From contig NC_089822.1 in the NCBI RefSeq assembly GCF_035046505.1, positions 127,654,807-127,718,806 of the forward strand: a DNA stretch of 64,000 nucleotides, read 5' to 3'. The DNA is from Tiliqua scincoides (lineage: Eukaryota; Chordata; Lepidosauria; Squamata; Scincidae). A program made the position numbers and the translations under genes. Shown here in pieces: positions 39,558 through 52,040 of this stretch. The notes beneath the pieces were generated by a model that worked only from the letters and a program-made list of their open reading frames with translations, ran no database searches and was not told where the DNA came from. Each line of letters starts with the position of its first letter. The stretch's first letter is position 1.

Positions 39558-42370
39558 GTATGACTCTGGGGGTTCTCTCCCAGAGTTTTAAATGGAAGCC
39601 CATTTCACACAAAGAGCAGATGAGGTGGTACAACTGCTCCCAGGGAGACACTTCAGTCCACAGGGGGCACAAGAAGTGGGGAAAGGAAGGCTCATGTGTT
39701 TTGGATGCAGAATTTCCAGGTTTGTGGAGATGGCAGAGAAAAGACATGCTAGCTTTGTATGTGCCTGAGATGTATTGCACAGGGAAGGATTCAGCCAGGA
39801 GATTCCCCCCACCCACTTGCAGGCTGAAGTGGTCCAATCAAGAAACACTGCTTTACTACCTCACCTTAGTCCATGAGAAGGGCCTTGAATTTTGACCATC
39901 AGTACCACAGTAGGTATGTGTGTGAGAGAGAGAGGGAGTTAGTGAAAGCCCAGCATGTTTTCTTGTTTTACAAGCACTTGTGATGGAAAACAGGTGATAA
40001 CTTCGCTTATCTCTCAACCTTCTTAGGTTTACCACCCTATTTTTAACCAGTAATGAGAAGTTCATACTCATACCATGGGGGTTCTCTGATTCAATCTCCT
40101 GGTTACATTGGGATATTCAAATGATACCTAAAAGAGCCAACTGTCTGCACTTGCTCCTGCACTCCACCATTTAGTTACCTCCCACAGTTTGGCATTGGCA
40201 TATTATGTATTTTCACCAATTCATTTGCAAGCACATGCTTCCCCTGAAATGTCTGTTTCAGGCCTCGTGATATATAGACCACAAAGTAAACTTCATGGCT
40301 GAGTAGGGCTTTGAATGCAGGTGTTCCCGATACAGTTCTAACCACAACACAACTCTGCTCCTCATAAGAAGGCACACTTCTGATTTTACCAATGAGACAC
40401 AGTTCTTTCCTCACCCCTCAGTTTTGGTACAGGATTAGGGTCTAGTAGTCAGGATTGCTTGGTAGCCTTTCAATTGACCCTGCTACTGTGTCTTTAACAG
40501 CTGCCTAACATACCAAAATTAACCAGGTGAAACTTTTCCTGTTGTGGAGATGACATTACAGGGAATTGTTCACCTGCTAAACTTCTGTTAAGATTCTGAT
40601 AAAGGAAGAGCAGCAGGACCAATTTTTTAAAAATCTCAGGGACTTGTAATACAGGTCACAAGCTACAGGGTCCTGTCTCTCAGTGCTTATTTTTTACTTA
40701 CATACCAGCCATAGGATGCAGAACAGGGTTCTGATTCAGGTATAGTGAGGCCATTCCTGATAAAATGGAGAAGATGGTTTCCTGAAGCTGGGAGAGTGGG
40801 TGATTTACAAACAGGCTGGCAAGGCTGTTATGATGACAGATTCACTGTGTCATTGCCCTCTAGGCTGTGCTGAGCGCCAGCCACTTAGTGAGACGCTTCC
40901 ATTAACATCCATCCCCATCAGGGTGACTCTTTAATCTTGTTACATCAGCACCTTCCAACCACAGGCAACCTATCTTAAAGAGATAGGAAGCCTGAAGACC
41001 TCTTGGGGACTGGGCTGAACTGAGTGTCCTGACCCAACTGGGTCCCATTTTTAAATCCCCAGAGTGACTGACCAACCAGCATGAAATGTACCAGGTTTAA
41101 AGAAAGCTCAGTGAAACATTTCTTCAGAAGTGTATTGCATCCCGCTAAGTGTATTGCATCCCACTAAGTTCAATAGGACTTACTCCCTCTCTAGTAAGTG
41201 TGATTAGGACTGCAGCCAGAATGGATACAGGAGAAATAAGTATTGCCAAATATATGAAAGAGGTAGATATATAAAAGTCCTACAAGGAATTGGGGAATGG
41301 GGCAGCTGGCATCTCACCTAATTCTTAACTGAGAATGGAGACATTTTTATCCAGGATTTCCACATGGGGCATGGACACAGTACAGAGCAAGTCAAGAAGT
41401 GTTAAATACACAGGTTTCAATGGAAGAGTATAATGCCATTTATCCCAGTACTTTCAGAATCACAGTGCCATGTACATAGGCTATAGATAGGATGACTCAA
41501 TGTTCAGTGGCAGAACTTGCAAGGCTGTCTGACCTCAACCAACAGAGATTGTGTGAAAAAGATTCATCCGAAATGCTGCAATCTTGGTGCCTTGCACAAC
41601 AAACACTTTTATTGCTTAATAGAACATGCAGTTATCACTCCATAATTTCAGGGAATTCAAATGTATTTTCCCCTTCATTGTAACCACAATATTTTATTCT
41701 TCTAAAAATATAATTTATCTTTGTCCCTCACCTCCTACTTGCACAGTCATTACACTTTGGAATATCATGTGTAATGTAGCTATAAAAAATACCACCAGCT
41801 CCTACTGGCTAGTTCCAGTTCCAAACAATGGATTTGTCTGATAACAAAATACAATCCAGTTTCTTGGTAAGTGTATCAAAAAGTCATGTAGGCAAAATCC
41901 AAGTATACACAATAATGCTGGTAAGTTTATTCAGGGCAAGATCAACAACTGAAAAATGCTAAACTTCTTTTTACCAAATAGTTGCCTAGTGAGACCAGAG
42001 AACTTATGTCAGACCTAGATGTCATGAAAAATGAAAATAGTGATCTCCATAACAAATTACACAGGCCAACACACATTTTGCTTCATTTTACATTTTACGT
42101 TTGTTACACCAATTCCTGGGTATATTTGGGGTGCTGATTCCAAAAATGGCATCCATTTTGCCCTATCACATCTAGTTTTGGATATATAGTATAGCCTCAT
42201 TAGTAAATGGTTCAAGCAGCTTCCTCATGAGGAAGCCTACACCATGGGAGCTTGCATGGGAGGAAATCGGAGGCCAGAATGTGATACCAGATCAAAAAGA
42301 TCCATCTGAAATGTGGTTCTTGAAAGACAGAACCTTTCTTTGATTGTAAAAATCCCTACAGGGATTTAGA
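39558..42370. other. Unassigned spacer with a family-A remnant
   Basis: 41130-41220 holds a 20-bp tandem duplication (GTGTATTGCATCCC) leading into AATAGGACTTACTCCC and GATTAGGACTGCAGCC, a diverged family-A foldback. Otherwise no repeat or gene recognised. Confidence 0.4.
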
Positions 42371-42374
42371 ACAG

Positions 42375-42449
42375 CCTGCCCATGTAAACTGCCTTGAATA
42401 AAGTCTGAGGAGAAATTTGACGACCAAGAAAGGCAGTATATAAATACAT

Positions 42450-42499
<50 letters not shown>

Positions 42500-42500
42500 C
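42375..42500 (+). repeat. L2-like 3' end with (ATT)n tail
   Basis: TGTAAACTGCCTTGAATAAA, AAGAAAGGCAGTATATAAAT and then about 16 ATT units to 42499. This is the standard L2-like terminus with trinucleotide tail. Confidence 0.85.
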
Positions 42501-42899
42501 TTGATGCAGAGCCCAGGTCTACCTGACCATGCAGCATTGGCGGCTAGATAAAGTAATCTGGAAAACCAAACACACTAATGAAAATTAGCATCGTTGTATT
42601 TAGGCTCACACTAGAATGGACCAAAATGAACTTCTGCAGCAGCTGTAGCCCCACAGCTGGGTTTCTGAGCTTCTGTCCACTCCTTCACTATTATGGGATC
42701 CACAAGCCAGAGAGCTACTGTAGCAGGCCAGTTTCCTCCCAGATTGAACACTGTGTTAAGGAAGGTCATGGATGCATTCCTGGGCCTGGTGTGCATGGTT
42801 TGCAAAAGCAGTTAACACTGCATGCACTGCACTTGGTTGCACCAAGCATCACGCGCAGGCAGCAAGTTCAGGTGAGATAGGAAAATGTCAGCTTCCAGG

Positions 42900-42998
42900 A
42901 ACTGTCTGGACCCCCTCCTTTGGTTCCTAGGCCCCCTTTCTGACCCTAAGCCTGGGTACAAATTACCCCCTTTACCTACCCTCCTCTCCTAGGCCCTG
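42900..42998 (-). mobile_element. hAT-like element fragment (same family as 37377-37731)
   Basis: Ends CTCTCCTAGGCCCTG and contains GGGTACAAATTACCCCC, the reverse complement of the left part of 37377-37731. The other end is missing. Confidence 0.65.
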
Positions 42999-43567
42999 GA
43001 AGCAAGGATGGGGGAGCACATGATGCAATGATATCATGTCACATACTTCAAATACAATACTGTTATTAAAACAGCAAGAACCCATGAACATTCTTAGGTT
43101 CTGAATCAAGGTTTGAAAAACTCAACTCCTGCAAGTTAGCAACATCTTTACAAAAAATTAGATGTGGCAAATACTACTTAGGTAATACTTACGACATCAC
43201 CAACACTCCTTCTCTTCATTACAGGTGCAATTTTGCAACCAGGAATGTGTTTTTCAATTAAAAAAAATGTTCAGCATACCTGAAGGACTGGGGGGAGGGG
43301 GGCTTAACACTGAGATATTCAAGTTGCAAAGCATGGAAGTGTACAAAGCAGGTTTCAAAGCTGGGTTCATACTGCAGGGGCAGAGCCCATTAAAACATCT
43401 ACATATTATGTGGTCTGTCTTGACTCACATTTGGACATGTGAATTGTTTGCTTGTGTTTTGCTATGCTTGATCTGAGATGAAAATAAAGAATCCACTCCC
43501 ACTCTGGGCAAACATCACTAATGCTTAATTACCTTCCTAGTTAGATACCTGAGCTTTATTTCTCATG

Positions 43568-43888
43568 TGAGAGCCAAACTACATGAGCATGTAGGTGTGT
43601 GCTCTGCAGGCAAGCTACCAATGTTTTGTGCTTTAAAAACAAACAGCCATGGGAGGAGAGCACAGTGTGGGGAAGTTCATTCTCCCCTCCATGGTGTTTT
43701 GAACCTGAAAATTGCCCTGCTGAAGAGGGAATTTGCCTCTAAAGCAGCTATTTCACTTCCACTTCAGTGGCTGCACACCCCTATACTGTTGCTCCTATAC
43801 ACAGCTGTTTTTAAAACAAAAGGGCCTCTTCTGCTTGGAAGTTCCCTCTGGAGTACATTTTGATGTGCTTGTGTAGCTGGGCCCTAAG
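43568..43888. mobile_element. Possible short inverted-repeat element
   Basis: GAGCCAAACTACATGAGC on the left is similar to the reverse complement of GTGCTTGTGTAGCTGGGCCC on the right. GCCAAACTACATG also starts near 23022. No clear target duplication. Confidence 0.35.
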
Positions 43889-43889
43889 T

Positions 43890-44700
43890 CTGTCCAGCTT
43901 TCGGTATTGTGATGTTTGAAGCTGAGTTTTTCTCCACTATTAAGGCTTTGGCACTGAACACATTCTCCCCATCAAGGTAAATTACACACTACGATCATGA
44001 TGTCACCCATTTGACAAGATGAAAGGATTGCAAACCTTAGGCCCAAAGGCTGCCTGGCTTTTCCAGGCCCTCAAATCATCCTTGGAACCTACTTAGGCAT
44101 CCTTGGTGCCTACCATGGACTTCCCTGCGGCAAATGCCCCAGATGTCGGCCCCTAGGACCACTCAGAAGCCTGAGTTGCGGGAGGCTCCGTGAGCCTCTG
44201 GTGAGTGGGGGGGGGGGGAGATATCTGTGCAGGGGTGGCAATAGCCTGCAGGGGGCGCCATCACCGAGCTTTGCCCGGGGCGCGAGGCTGTGGAGGTCCA
44301 CGGCTGCTTGGAACACCTCCCTACATACACATCAGATTTTTCCAACATCCCTTTCAGAGACTGTTTGGATGCCAAAACCTGACATTGTGGCTAACAACAT
44401 CTTACCAATGCTATCACCTTTTCCTGCTCTTTGTCACTAATATCTTGTAAATCAATCCAAAATTAGCATGTCAAGATTCACAAGTGCAGTGGGGGGAATA
44501 TCTTACGGTCAGAGGTTTAAGCACTCAAAAGCATAAACCTGCATTCTGGGATCACTTGCTGGCCCTGGGTAGGTCTTTCTAAATGAGTGTGAAAGCTGCA
44601 GTTTTATTCTAAATGCTATACTCCCACTAGCCCCAATCCAGTGAAGGGTGAGTAATGCATGGATAGGGAGCTATGCTAGGCTGGAGGAGGGGGAAAGAAG
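43890..44700. other. Unassigned spacer with a GC-rich block
   Basis: 44180-44310 is GC-rich (GGGGGCGCCATCACCGAGC) with a G run; it resembles part of a dispersed element but has no partner in this window. Confidence 0.35.
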
Positions 44701-44707
44701 GCAACTA

Positions 44708-45240
44708 AGGGCACAATCCTAATGAAGAGTTAGGCTGGGGCAAATCTCTTTTGCTGGCCCAGAGGTGTCACAAAAGTACCATAAAGCACTTTCGTGCCTC
44801 CCTGGAGGCAGTTAGCCCGGCACAAGGGACGTGCACCGGCCTAACTGCGCTGCTGTGGGCCTCAGGGATGGTGAGTTTGCGCCAACTCAGCTTGGCCATC
44901 TGGGGAGGGCAGGGAGGAGGTTTTTCAGGGCAGGGGAAGGGCAGACAGCGGGCAGTCCCAGGGGCGGGCAGGGAGTGGGAGACAGGGCTAAGACCTGGCA
45001 GTTTTACAGGATCCCAACCCCATTCCCAGAGCAGTGCGGAGCAGCTCCAAACTGCTCCATTTTCCTTGGACGCGTCACCTCCTGAGGTGGCACAGGTCCA
45101 AGGAGACCCATTGGGGCTGTGGGGGCTTACGCAGGGGTCGGGGAAGAGTTTCCCCTTGCCTCCAGTTGAGCTGATTCTGGCCCCAATCTTGCTGTGGTTA
45201 CAGCGCAGGCCTCCTGGCCTGCCTGTTTCCAGTGCAAGTT
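44708..45240 (+). mobile_element. GC-rich CAATCCTAA-terminal element
   Basis: The left end is AGGGCACAATCCTAATG. The interior aligns in reverse with 19625-20163: GAGGTGTCAC, CACCTCCTGAGGTGGC, GATTCTGGCCCCAATCTT. The 171-residue and 164-residue open frames on opposite strands are by-products of GC content and resemble no known protein. Confidence 0.65.
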
Positions 45241-45244
45241 GGAA

Positions 45245-46030
45245 CTGCACAGTTGCCAACATTTAACTGGCTCTACTCCTATGCCTTTAATACTCTGAAT
45301 CACAGAGATTAAGTAGGCAAAGTTTTCCTGGCATTGAGACAGCATGTAGGTAAAAGCTTCAAATGCTTTCTTTATGTGTGTCACACTGTTGTAAATGGAA
45401 CAGAAGACGAAGTAGTAAAAATGCTGGCAGCTCTCCCTGGGCAGCTGCACTATGGCAGAAAACACTTTCTGCTCACTTGATATTGGCTTTGAAGGGGTCA
45501 AGTTGCCACTGCTGCTACTTAGCTGGCCGCACTGCAGCTATCTGACCTGATTTTGATTCTGAAGGGTTGGCAACCTCAATATGAAACCATAGGACAAACT
45601 ACACCAATGCTTGTGATAGGTTTGTTGCTGGTGGGTAGTGATTGGGGACACCAATAGTTCCTAAGGGGGGGGGGAACTGTGTTACATACTGAGCGCTGGG
45701 GAAGAGAGATTTCCATAGCAGTGCTTCCATGAAGAAAGATTTCTTGGCACCACAGTAAAGCAGGGGATGAAGAGGGCAGCCTAGTGGTGGTGCATGCAGA
45801 GGACCCTCAAATCATCTCAGGCCTGAAAATCAATGCAGAGACTTCACCAGTAGTCTGATTCCGTAGAAGTTATATGTTCAATAACTGAACCTGGGGGGGG
45901 GGCAGGGAAATCATCTGAAAATCCCCCTAATACTTTTATGGGGCACGAAGAGGTTGTATGTTGTGCTATGATTCAGTAAGAGTACAGAAACCACACTGAA
46001 TGTGATGTGGAGTGCCAAACTCAGCTTCTT
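45245..46030. other. Unassigned spacer
   Basis: G runs at 45666 and 45893. No gene or repeat recognised. Confidence 0.35.
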
Positions 46031-46036
46031 GAGAAT

Positions 46037-46204
46037 TTAACCCTTTTTGCCTGGCCCACAGGTATACGCATTTGGTCCCTGTTTTATATATGCAGCGTTG
46101 GGCAGAAATGGCTTAAGCTTGCGTTAAGCCACTTTTGCCCGGCCCACAGGTGTACACATTTGATCCCTGTTGCATATATGCAATGTTGGGCAGAAATGAC
46201 TTCA
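46037..46204. mobile_element. Two adjacent 80-bp piggyBac-like elements
   Basis: Copy 1 runs 46037-46116 from TTAACCCTTTTTGCCTGGCC to GGGCAGAAATGGCTTAA. Copy 2 runs 46124-46204 from TTAAGCCACTTTTGCCCGGC to GGGCAGAAATGACTTCA. Same orientation, 7 bp apart, and both carry a CACAGGTRTACRCATTTGRT-type core. The TTAA edges fit piggyBac target preference. Confidence 0.75.
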
Positions 46205-46584
46205 AACAAACAATTTCCCAGTCTATTTGAATGTGAGGATTGTGGTTCCAGGTGTGTAGGCAAGGTCTGGTGAAATCTGGGAAGTTAAAGTTTTGGCTAA
46301 AAGAGACTTACAGTAGCTGGGCAAGACTTCCATAGTTATGTGCTCCTTCCCATCATTAGCAAAATCAGAAAAAAAAAAAAATGTTAAACAGTATAGATAA
46401 ACAGAATAAATGATGCAAAACACTACACACATTTTTTTTTCCATCTGTATGACTTATATAGGAAGCAAAATTCAGGGTTGTTGGTTTTTTCTTGTTTGTT
46501 TTTTATATGGCATATAATTTGGATTGCTTGGTTGCAGGTTGCTTCATTGTTTTTTAATCCACACAGCCATTAGCCAACTGACAG

Positions 46585-46674
46585 CCCAATCCTATGCTTG
46601 TCTACTCAGAAGTAAGTCCCATTAGAGTCAATGGGGCTTACTCCCAGGAAAGTGTGCATAGGATTGTGCTGTGA
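46585..46674. mobile_element. 80-bp foldback element, family A
   Basis: CCCAATCCTATGCTTGTCTA on the left and GTGCATAGGATTGTGCTG on the right, with AAGTCCCATT/AATGGGGCTT in the arms. Confidence 0.8.
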
Positions 46675-46679
46675 ATCCA

Positions 46680-47608
46680 GAGTTCATAGTACTGTAAATG
46701 CAACGGAGACTCCAACCTCACTCCAAAGCCAGCACACAGTTTTCCCCCTTGTGATCATGAGGACTAGAAAACTAACCGTGATGTCTCCCATACTTGTGAT
46801 CTATCAAGAGTGCATTCACATGCTTTGATTGGAAAGTTAAGAAGATATGGGAAAGGAGACTGCATTTTGGCAGACCTGAATACTAACTGAACATTTCTGT
46901 TTAGACCTCTACTGGAACAAGCCTAACACAAATATGTGTATGATTACTCTGCTTTTATAATTATACATTCTTGCACAGCATAGAAAGTGGTTTGCTTTGA
47001 CAGAACCCTGCCCCATCCAGTGCTCAAATTATAGGGGGGGGGGTGTCCTTAGTGAAATTTACAAGGTACAACCCCAAAAACCCCCAGGTTAACTCAAACC
47101 ATGTCCCTCCATAGTCTTAGTTATGGGGACCATCACAGAAGCTTAGACGGCCCTCTGGCCACCCTGAAATTTGATCACTTGAGTCTCCACCCCACATCTA
47201 ACTCGGGTTCATACACATGTGGAAGCACACTTCCATGTAAGCATTCCTATGTGGATGGGGAGTCCCACATGCAAATGGCGACTGCACAAGTACCGCAGAT
47301 ACCTGCCTATAAGTCGACCCCACAGATTAGTCGAGGGCAGATTTTGAGCCAACAATCATGGAATTTTCTATGACCCTCAGATAAGTTGGGGGTTAAACTT
47401 AAGGGGGTGTCTGACTATAGTTTTGTCTGATTTTACCCTAGGTTAGATCCTGAAAAATAACCTACCACTATTTGTTACCTAAGAACTGTAGTCTCTTATT
47501 AAAAACATAGTTAAAGATCATAAGATACATTTGCATTCTTTTTTAAATTCTGGTCTTCACCACCTTTTTGTAAACACTATCAGAGTAAGTGCACTGTAAA
47601 CTACATAC
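46680..47608. other. Spacer with a possible old DNA-element remnant
   Basis: ACCTGCCTATAAGTCGACCC and CAGATAAGTTGGGGGTTAA (47300-47400) look like inner parts of an inverted-repeat element; termini not found. No gene. Confidence 0.35.
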
Positions 47609-47616
47609 CAGTAAAA

Positions 47617-48101
47617 CAGTAGTTCCCAACCTGGTATTCATGTGCTCCCAGGGACACTCAACAGGACCTTTAGGGATACTTGAAAAAGAATGGAATAATG
47701 GCAGAAAAGGCAGGCCGTACTCCAGAATGCACAGCCTGGAAGGAAGGTAGCTAGTTGGCTGTGAAAGCCCCACCAATAGCTAGTTTTTGGTCATCAATTC
47801 ATGTATGAACCAGTGATTGAAAACCAGCACAGTAAAAAAGCTGGAACATAATATGGAAAGTGATCAATCACACAGAATTTCTCAGCACACTTCTGGTGCA
47901 AAACAGTGCAAAGGCAGAGTCTTTTGTTCTTCGAACAGATGAAAAGAGAAAATATGTGATGAATACATGAAGTCTGGGCTTTCATATGGAGGAGATGAGG
48001 GCTTGTCTTACTAATTACAAACATTTTGCTAATAGGAAGGGTACAATTTATGGAAATGGGCTGCCAAGGGATATGCCGGTGAAAAAGGTTGGGAACCACT
48101 G
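47617..48101. mobile_element. hAT-like element (CAGTGGTTCCCAACC type)
   Basis: The left end CAGTAGTTCCCAACCTGG and the right end AGGTTGGGAACCACTG are inverted. CAGTAAAA and CAGGAGAT outside are only a partial direct repeat, so the insertion is old. No transposase frame. Confidence 0.7.
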
Positions 48102-48244
48102 CAGGAGATCCAGGAATCAAATCCACCTTTAAGGTGTCTGGTGTGTTAAGCCAGAAGCTCTACATACAGCATATAACACATAACTGGGAGTGTGCAATTC
48201 AATTCACAGCAGAGAGATGCAGCTGCATATATTTTCAACCCTTT

Positions 48245-48315
48245 TTACTCAGAAGTAGACCCACTGCTTTCCATGGGTGTTATTCTGAAGTAAGGGTGCA
48301 CTGAATTGTAGCCTG
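48245..48315. mobile_element. Family-A foldback, diverged
   Basis: ACTCAGAAGTAGACCCACTG and ATTCTGAAGTAAGGGTGCAC with TTGTAGCC tail. Confidence 0.5.
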
Positions 48316-48839
48316 GGAAGGAGGATCCCATCCTGGTGTTGAAAAAGCAGACCTGCTTTGCAAGCATTTGCCAAGCAGAACCAGGCTGCAGCAGAAGGAA
48401 GGAGAATAAAAGGTTAACTTTGGCTGGAATTTCCCAGTTGCCATAGAAACTATCTCTGCCCCCCTGCTGCTTGAGAAATTTGGCCCCTGTCTGCCACTTG
48501 AGAAGGGAAACTGTTCAGAGTTGAAAGGCTCTGCCCTCTGATTGACCCGGAGATAAGGCAAAGTGAGAATTGGAGCTTGATTGCTTGGCAAAAATTTCAA
48601 GTACTATACATGAGTATCTAGGTAATTCCTTTAACCCGTCCAATGGCTGTATACCTGTAACTCTAGTTAGGTATATTCTGTACAAACTAGCTGTTTAGCA
48701 GAATAATAGTGCCCAGCTTTTCCCTCTCTGCCGAACAGCAGATCAGAAGAATTTCTACTGGAGATATGCAAGCACAGCTCTCTCTGATGACTGAAAACAC
48801 ACAGAGCTTGAGCAGGGCTGTATGTCCCTCCATCTAGGG

Positions 48840-49284
48840 CAGGGGTGTCCAAACCCCGGCCCTGGGGCCACTTGCGGCCCTTGAGGCCTCTCAGTGTGGC
48901 CCTCTGGGAGCCCCCAGTCTCCAATGAGCCTCTGGCCCTCCAGAGATGTGTTGGAGCCCGCACTGGCCCAATGCAACTGCTCTCAGCCTGAGGGCAACTG
49001 TTTGACCTCTTCTGTGAGCTGTGGGATGAGGGCTCCCTCCACTGCTTGGTGCTTCACGTCTGTGATGCAGTAGCGGCAGCAAAGGAAAGGCCAGCCTTTA
49101 CAGGCCTTGAGCTATTGCAATACCTTCATTCATTCATATAAGTTCATCTTTAATATATTAACTTATGTAAACTTATGTAAACTTATTCAAATTTGAAATG
49201 CAAATTAATTCTTTTTTTCCCAGCCCCCGACACAGTGTCAAAGAAATGATGTGGCCCTCCTGCCAAAAACTTTGGACACCCCTG
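48840..49284 (-). mobile_element. hAT-like non-autonomous element (TGTCCAAAC family), complete
   Basis: CAGGGGTGTCCAAAC and TTTGGACACCCCTG are inverted ends. ATCTAGGG and ATCTGGGG flank (one mismatch). 445 bp, aligned in reverse with 15668-16115, including AAGTGGCCC/GGGCCACTTGCGGCCC and TATTTCATTC-type blocks. Confidence 0.88.
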
Positions 49285-49299
49285 ATCTGGGGCTATCTG

Positions 49300-50470
49300 T
49301 AAGTTACAATCTCACTGTAACAAAGCAACATGACTTATCAGATGCAGACTGATGCACTGAATAACTGGCTCTGTGGTGACAAAACGTTGGGGCACTGCTC
49401 TCCCAGATGCTCCTGCCTCTGTAAAGATACGCTAACTATTTCAGAATATATTTGCTCCCTTTGCATGAATTATGCTGGTTCTGCTAAGCATAAGGCCCAG
49501 GAAATCTTATGCAGCCACTCCTTTGGCTTCAACACACAACACCACTTCTGCAAAACACACACACAAAGAAACAAAAGCAACACAACCCCACCCCAATGTT
49601 CAACAACATCTTTGCTTTAATCCTGCGAAAACAGCCTATTTATCCCTTACAACCACTTGCAGAAGTGTCCAGCTGCTTTCAGTACTGCTACAGTGTCCAT
49701 GGGGATGCACATTTAGCCTTTGTACATATGAACCTACCCTGTGCTCCTATAATTTATCCAACCAGGCTAGTCCCATTTACTCCGATGGTAGCTTTTCACG
49801 GTTTCAGGCAGACGTCTTCTTTCCTAGTCCTGTTATCGGAGATCCTCGTAACTAGAGATGCCAGAGACAAAACCTGAGAATTTCTTCATGCTGTTTTATT
49901 ACATTAGCAACCCATACTTCCTTTGATTAGGCCAAGAGAGGATGATTGAACTAAAGTCACCTTTGGAGCTTTGAACCTGAGTTTCCTGGTCCAAGCTCCA
50001 AACTCTTAACAATAGCTCTCAAACTCAGAGCAACCCAACAATTTAGAGGTGTCCCACTGGAACCTGACTTTCCCCCACCAGAAACCAACACGTTGATCAC
50101 ACAGTGGCTCTTATAGTTCAGTAGGGTCAACCTGAGCTGCTACACAGCACTCCAGACTGGCTTGCAAACTGGGGTGATGGCATATTGTGATTTCAACTGT
50201 TGTCCATGCTCTCAATTTTACACCCTGATTGAGCAGTGCACCATATCAGGCTGAAAGTCCTTTTCAAACACATTGATTTTCCAGGATCTAAGCCATGGTG
50301 TCAAACTTGTTTTCATACAGAAGGTTGAATAGAAATTGTGGCACTTGCTGAGGTTAGAACTGACATCATTAAGCAGCCAATGACCAGAAAGAAACACGTT
50401 TTTCTTCATGTATGATCTTATTAGCTTCAAATGACAGGAGAGAAAATAAGCAGATCTTGATCATATTTTC
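49300..50470. other. Unassigned spacer
   Basis: No gene or repeat recognised. Confidence 0.35.
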
Positions 50471-50474
50471 AAGA

Positions 50475-51043
50475 TATGGGAGAGCCCAGTTATCACGTGG
50501 GCTGCTCTTTCAGCAGCATGGCTTCTGCCAAGGTGTCACTTTGCAGCTCAGCAGCTGAGAGATCACTGTGAAGTGATGATTTGGCAGATGTGATGCTGCT
50601 GAAAGGGCAATCCACTGATAAGTGGGTTCTCCTACTACCTTGGCAACATCTCCCTCTCTCATACTTCTTTGTCTACCCCTTACTCCATAGTGCTCCTTGT
50701 CTTCTGAGACCTCCTTTCATCTCTCTCTCCGAGAGCCTCAGCAGAAGTGGTACTGCTGAAAAGGCAGCCCGCATAATGGTTGGGCTCTACCAGCACCTTG
50801 ACAGCTTCTCCCTTTCTCACCCTTCTTGGTTTGCCTCTTCTCCATACCATTCCTAACCTTCTGTCTCTCCCTCCCAGCACTTCAGCAGAAGCAGCACTGC
50901 TGAAGGGACAACCTGTATAATAATTGGGCCCTCTCAGCAACACCTCTTCAGCAGCATTGCTTCTGTTGACTCAATATTTCACAGTTCAGTAGTTGAGAGC
51001 AGCTGGTGGTGGTGCTGAAAGAGCCCAATTATCATTAGGGCAG
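50475..51043. repeat. Imperfect long-unit tandem repeat (about 150 bp)
   Basis: CTGCTGAAA is followed by a GGCA/ACAACC-type stretch, TGGGCTCT, CACCTTG-type sequence, CTTCTC-rich DNA and AGCAGAAG at about 50594, 50752 and 50898, giving periods near 158 and 146 bp. GAGCCCAGTTATC at the left edge and GAGCCCAATTATC at the right edge bound the array. Confidence 0.55.
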
Positions 51044-51044
51044 G

Positions 51045-52035
51045 ATAAATAGCTCCACGGGCCATATCTGGCCTGCAGGCCTTATGTTTTTCACCTCTGA
51101 TCTAAGCCTTGGCTTCATTCTGTGTCCACTTAGACACTTCTCCCATGTTAGTTCCAGTGGTTGTGGGTGCAAATCAAAGAGCATAGGAAGCATCTGTACC
51201 AAAGGGGGGTAAAGGGATAAGATTTGTGCCCATAACTGGAAAAAAAAAAACCAGCCATACAAACTATACAGCACACTCTGATCTCACAATTGCCCCTTTC
51301 AGTATTCAGAGAGATCAGTAAGCAAGAAACCTTGAAGGCTCTGGCATAAGTGTGGAGATGACCTCCCGCCATCCCCCCTTCCTTATATCAAGTTTGATCC
51401 CCATCAGCCTCCCTCTCTTGCAGATGAACTCTGTAGCTGGGCCGTGGCAAGAACTAAGCTGTGCCCTGGGCTTTGATCTTTGAATTAGTTTTATATATAT
51501 AGATCTTTTCCCCGACATCCAATGTGTGGCTGGTTTATGGGCACATGGAGGAAAATCAATACTCTATCAAAGTAATCCTGCTTTTATGGTAGGCTTTCTG
51601 GCTGCGGCTGCTATTCATCTGAGACTCTAAACACTAACTAAATCTAGTGGGCACCGTTCACCAGCCCTTTCGGGGGGTCAATTTGCTCTAGCAGAATTGA
51701 TTGGGTTCTCGAGCATGTTACTTTTTTTATTATTGCTTTGTATTGTATTGTATTGTATTTATTTTTTCTTTTTGTGGCTATTGTGTTTTTGGGGATGGAT
51801 TATTTATCATCCACTTACCATATTATTTATGTATTTATTTAATTTATTATTTAGGCAGCTGCACCTCCTGCTAATACCAGTGTAGTATGAATACTAGGAC
51901 TATTACAACCAGTAGTAGTGTAATAGTATTCATACATAGGTTTTCAAACTACGGACTCCAAGCTGTGTTTTAGGGGACCCTCAGAATGTTATTTAGGGGT
52001 TCCTCAGTGACGCTATTAATAATGGCAGGTAAATT
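51045..52035. other. Spacer with short simple repeats
   Basis: (TTGTA)n at 51738-51760; a T/A-rich stretch follows. 51945-52005 (GTTTTCAAACTACGGACTCC, GGGGTTCCTCAGTGACG) resembles the left end of a hAT-like element; right end not found. Confidence 0.4.
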
Positions 52036-52040
52036 GCAGG

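Noticed and set aside
42292-42537. Open frame with a long Ile run
   Set aside because: Translation of the (ATT)n microsatellite tail of an L2-like element.
44751-45266. A 171-residue open frame on the plus strand and a 164-residue frame opposite
   Set aside because: Both lie in a GC-rich repetitive element whose reversed copy at 19625-20163 also opens spurious frames; no known protein similarity and no conserved reading frame between copies.
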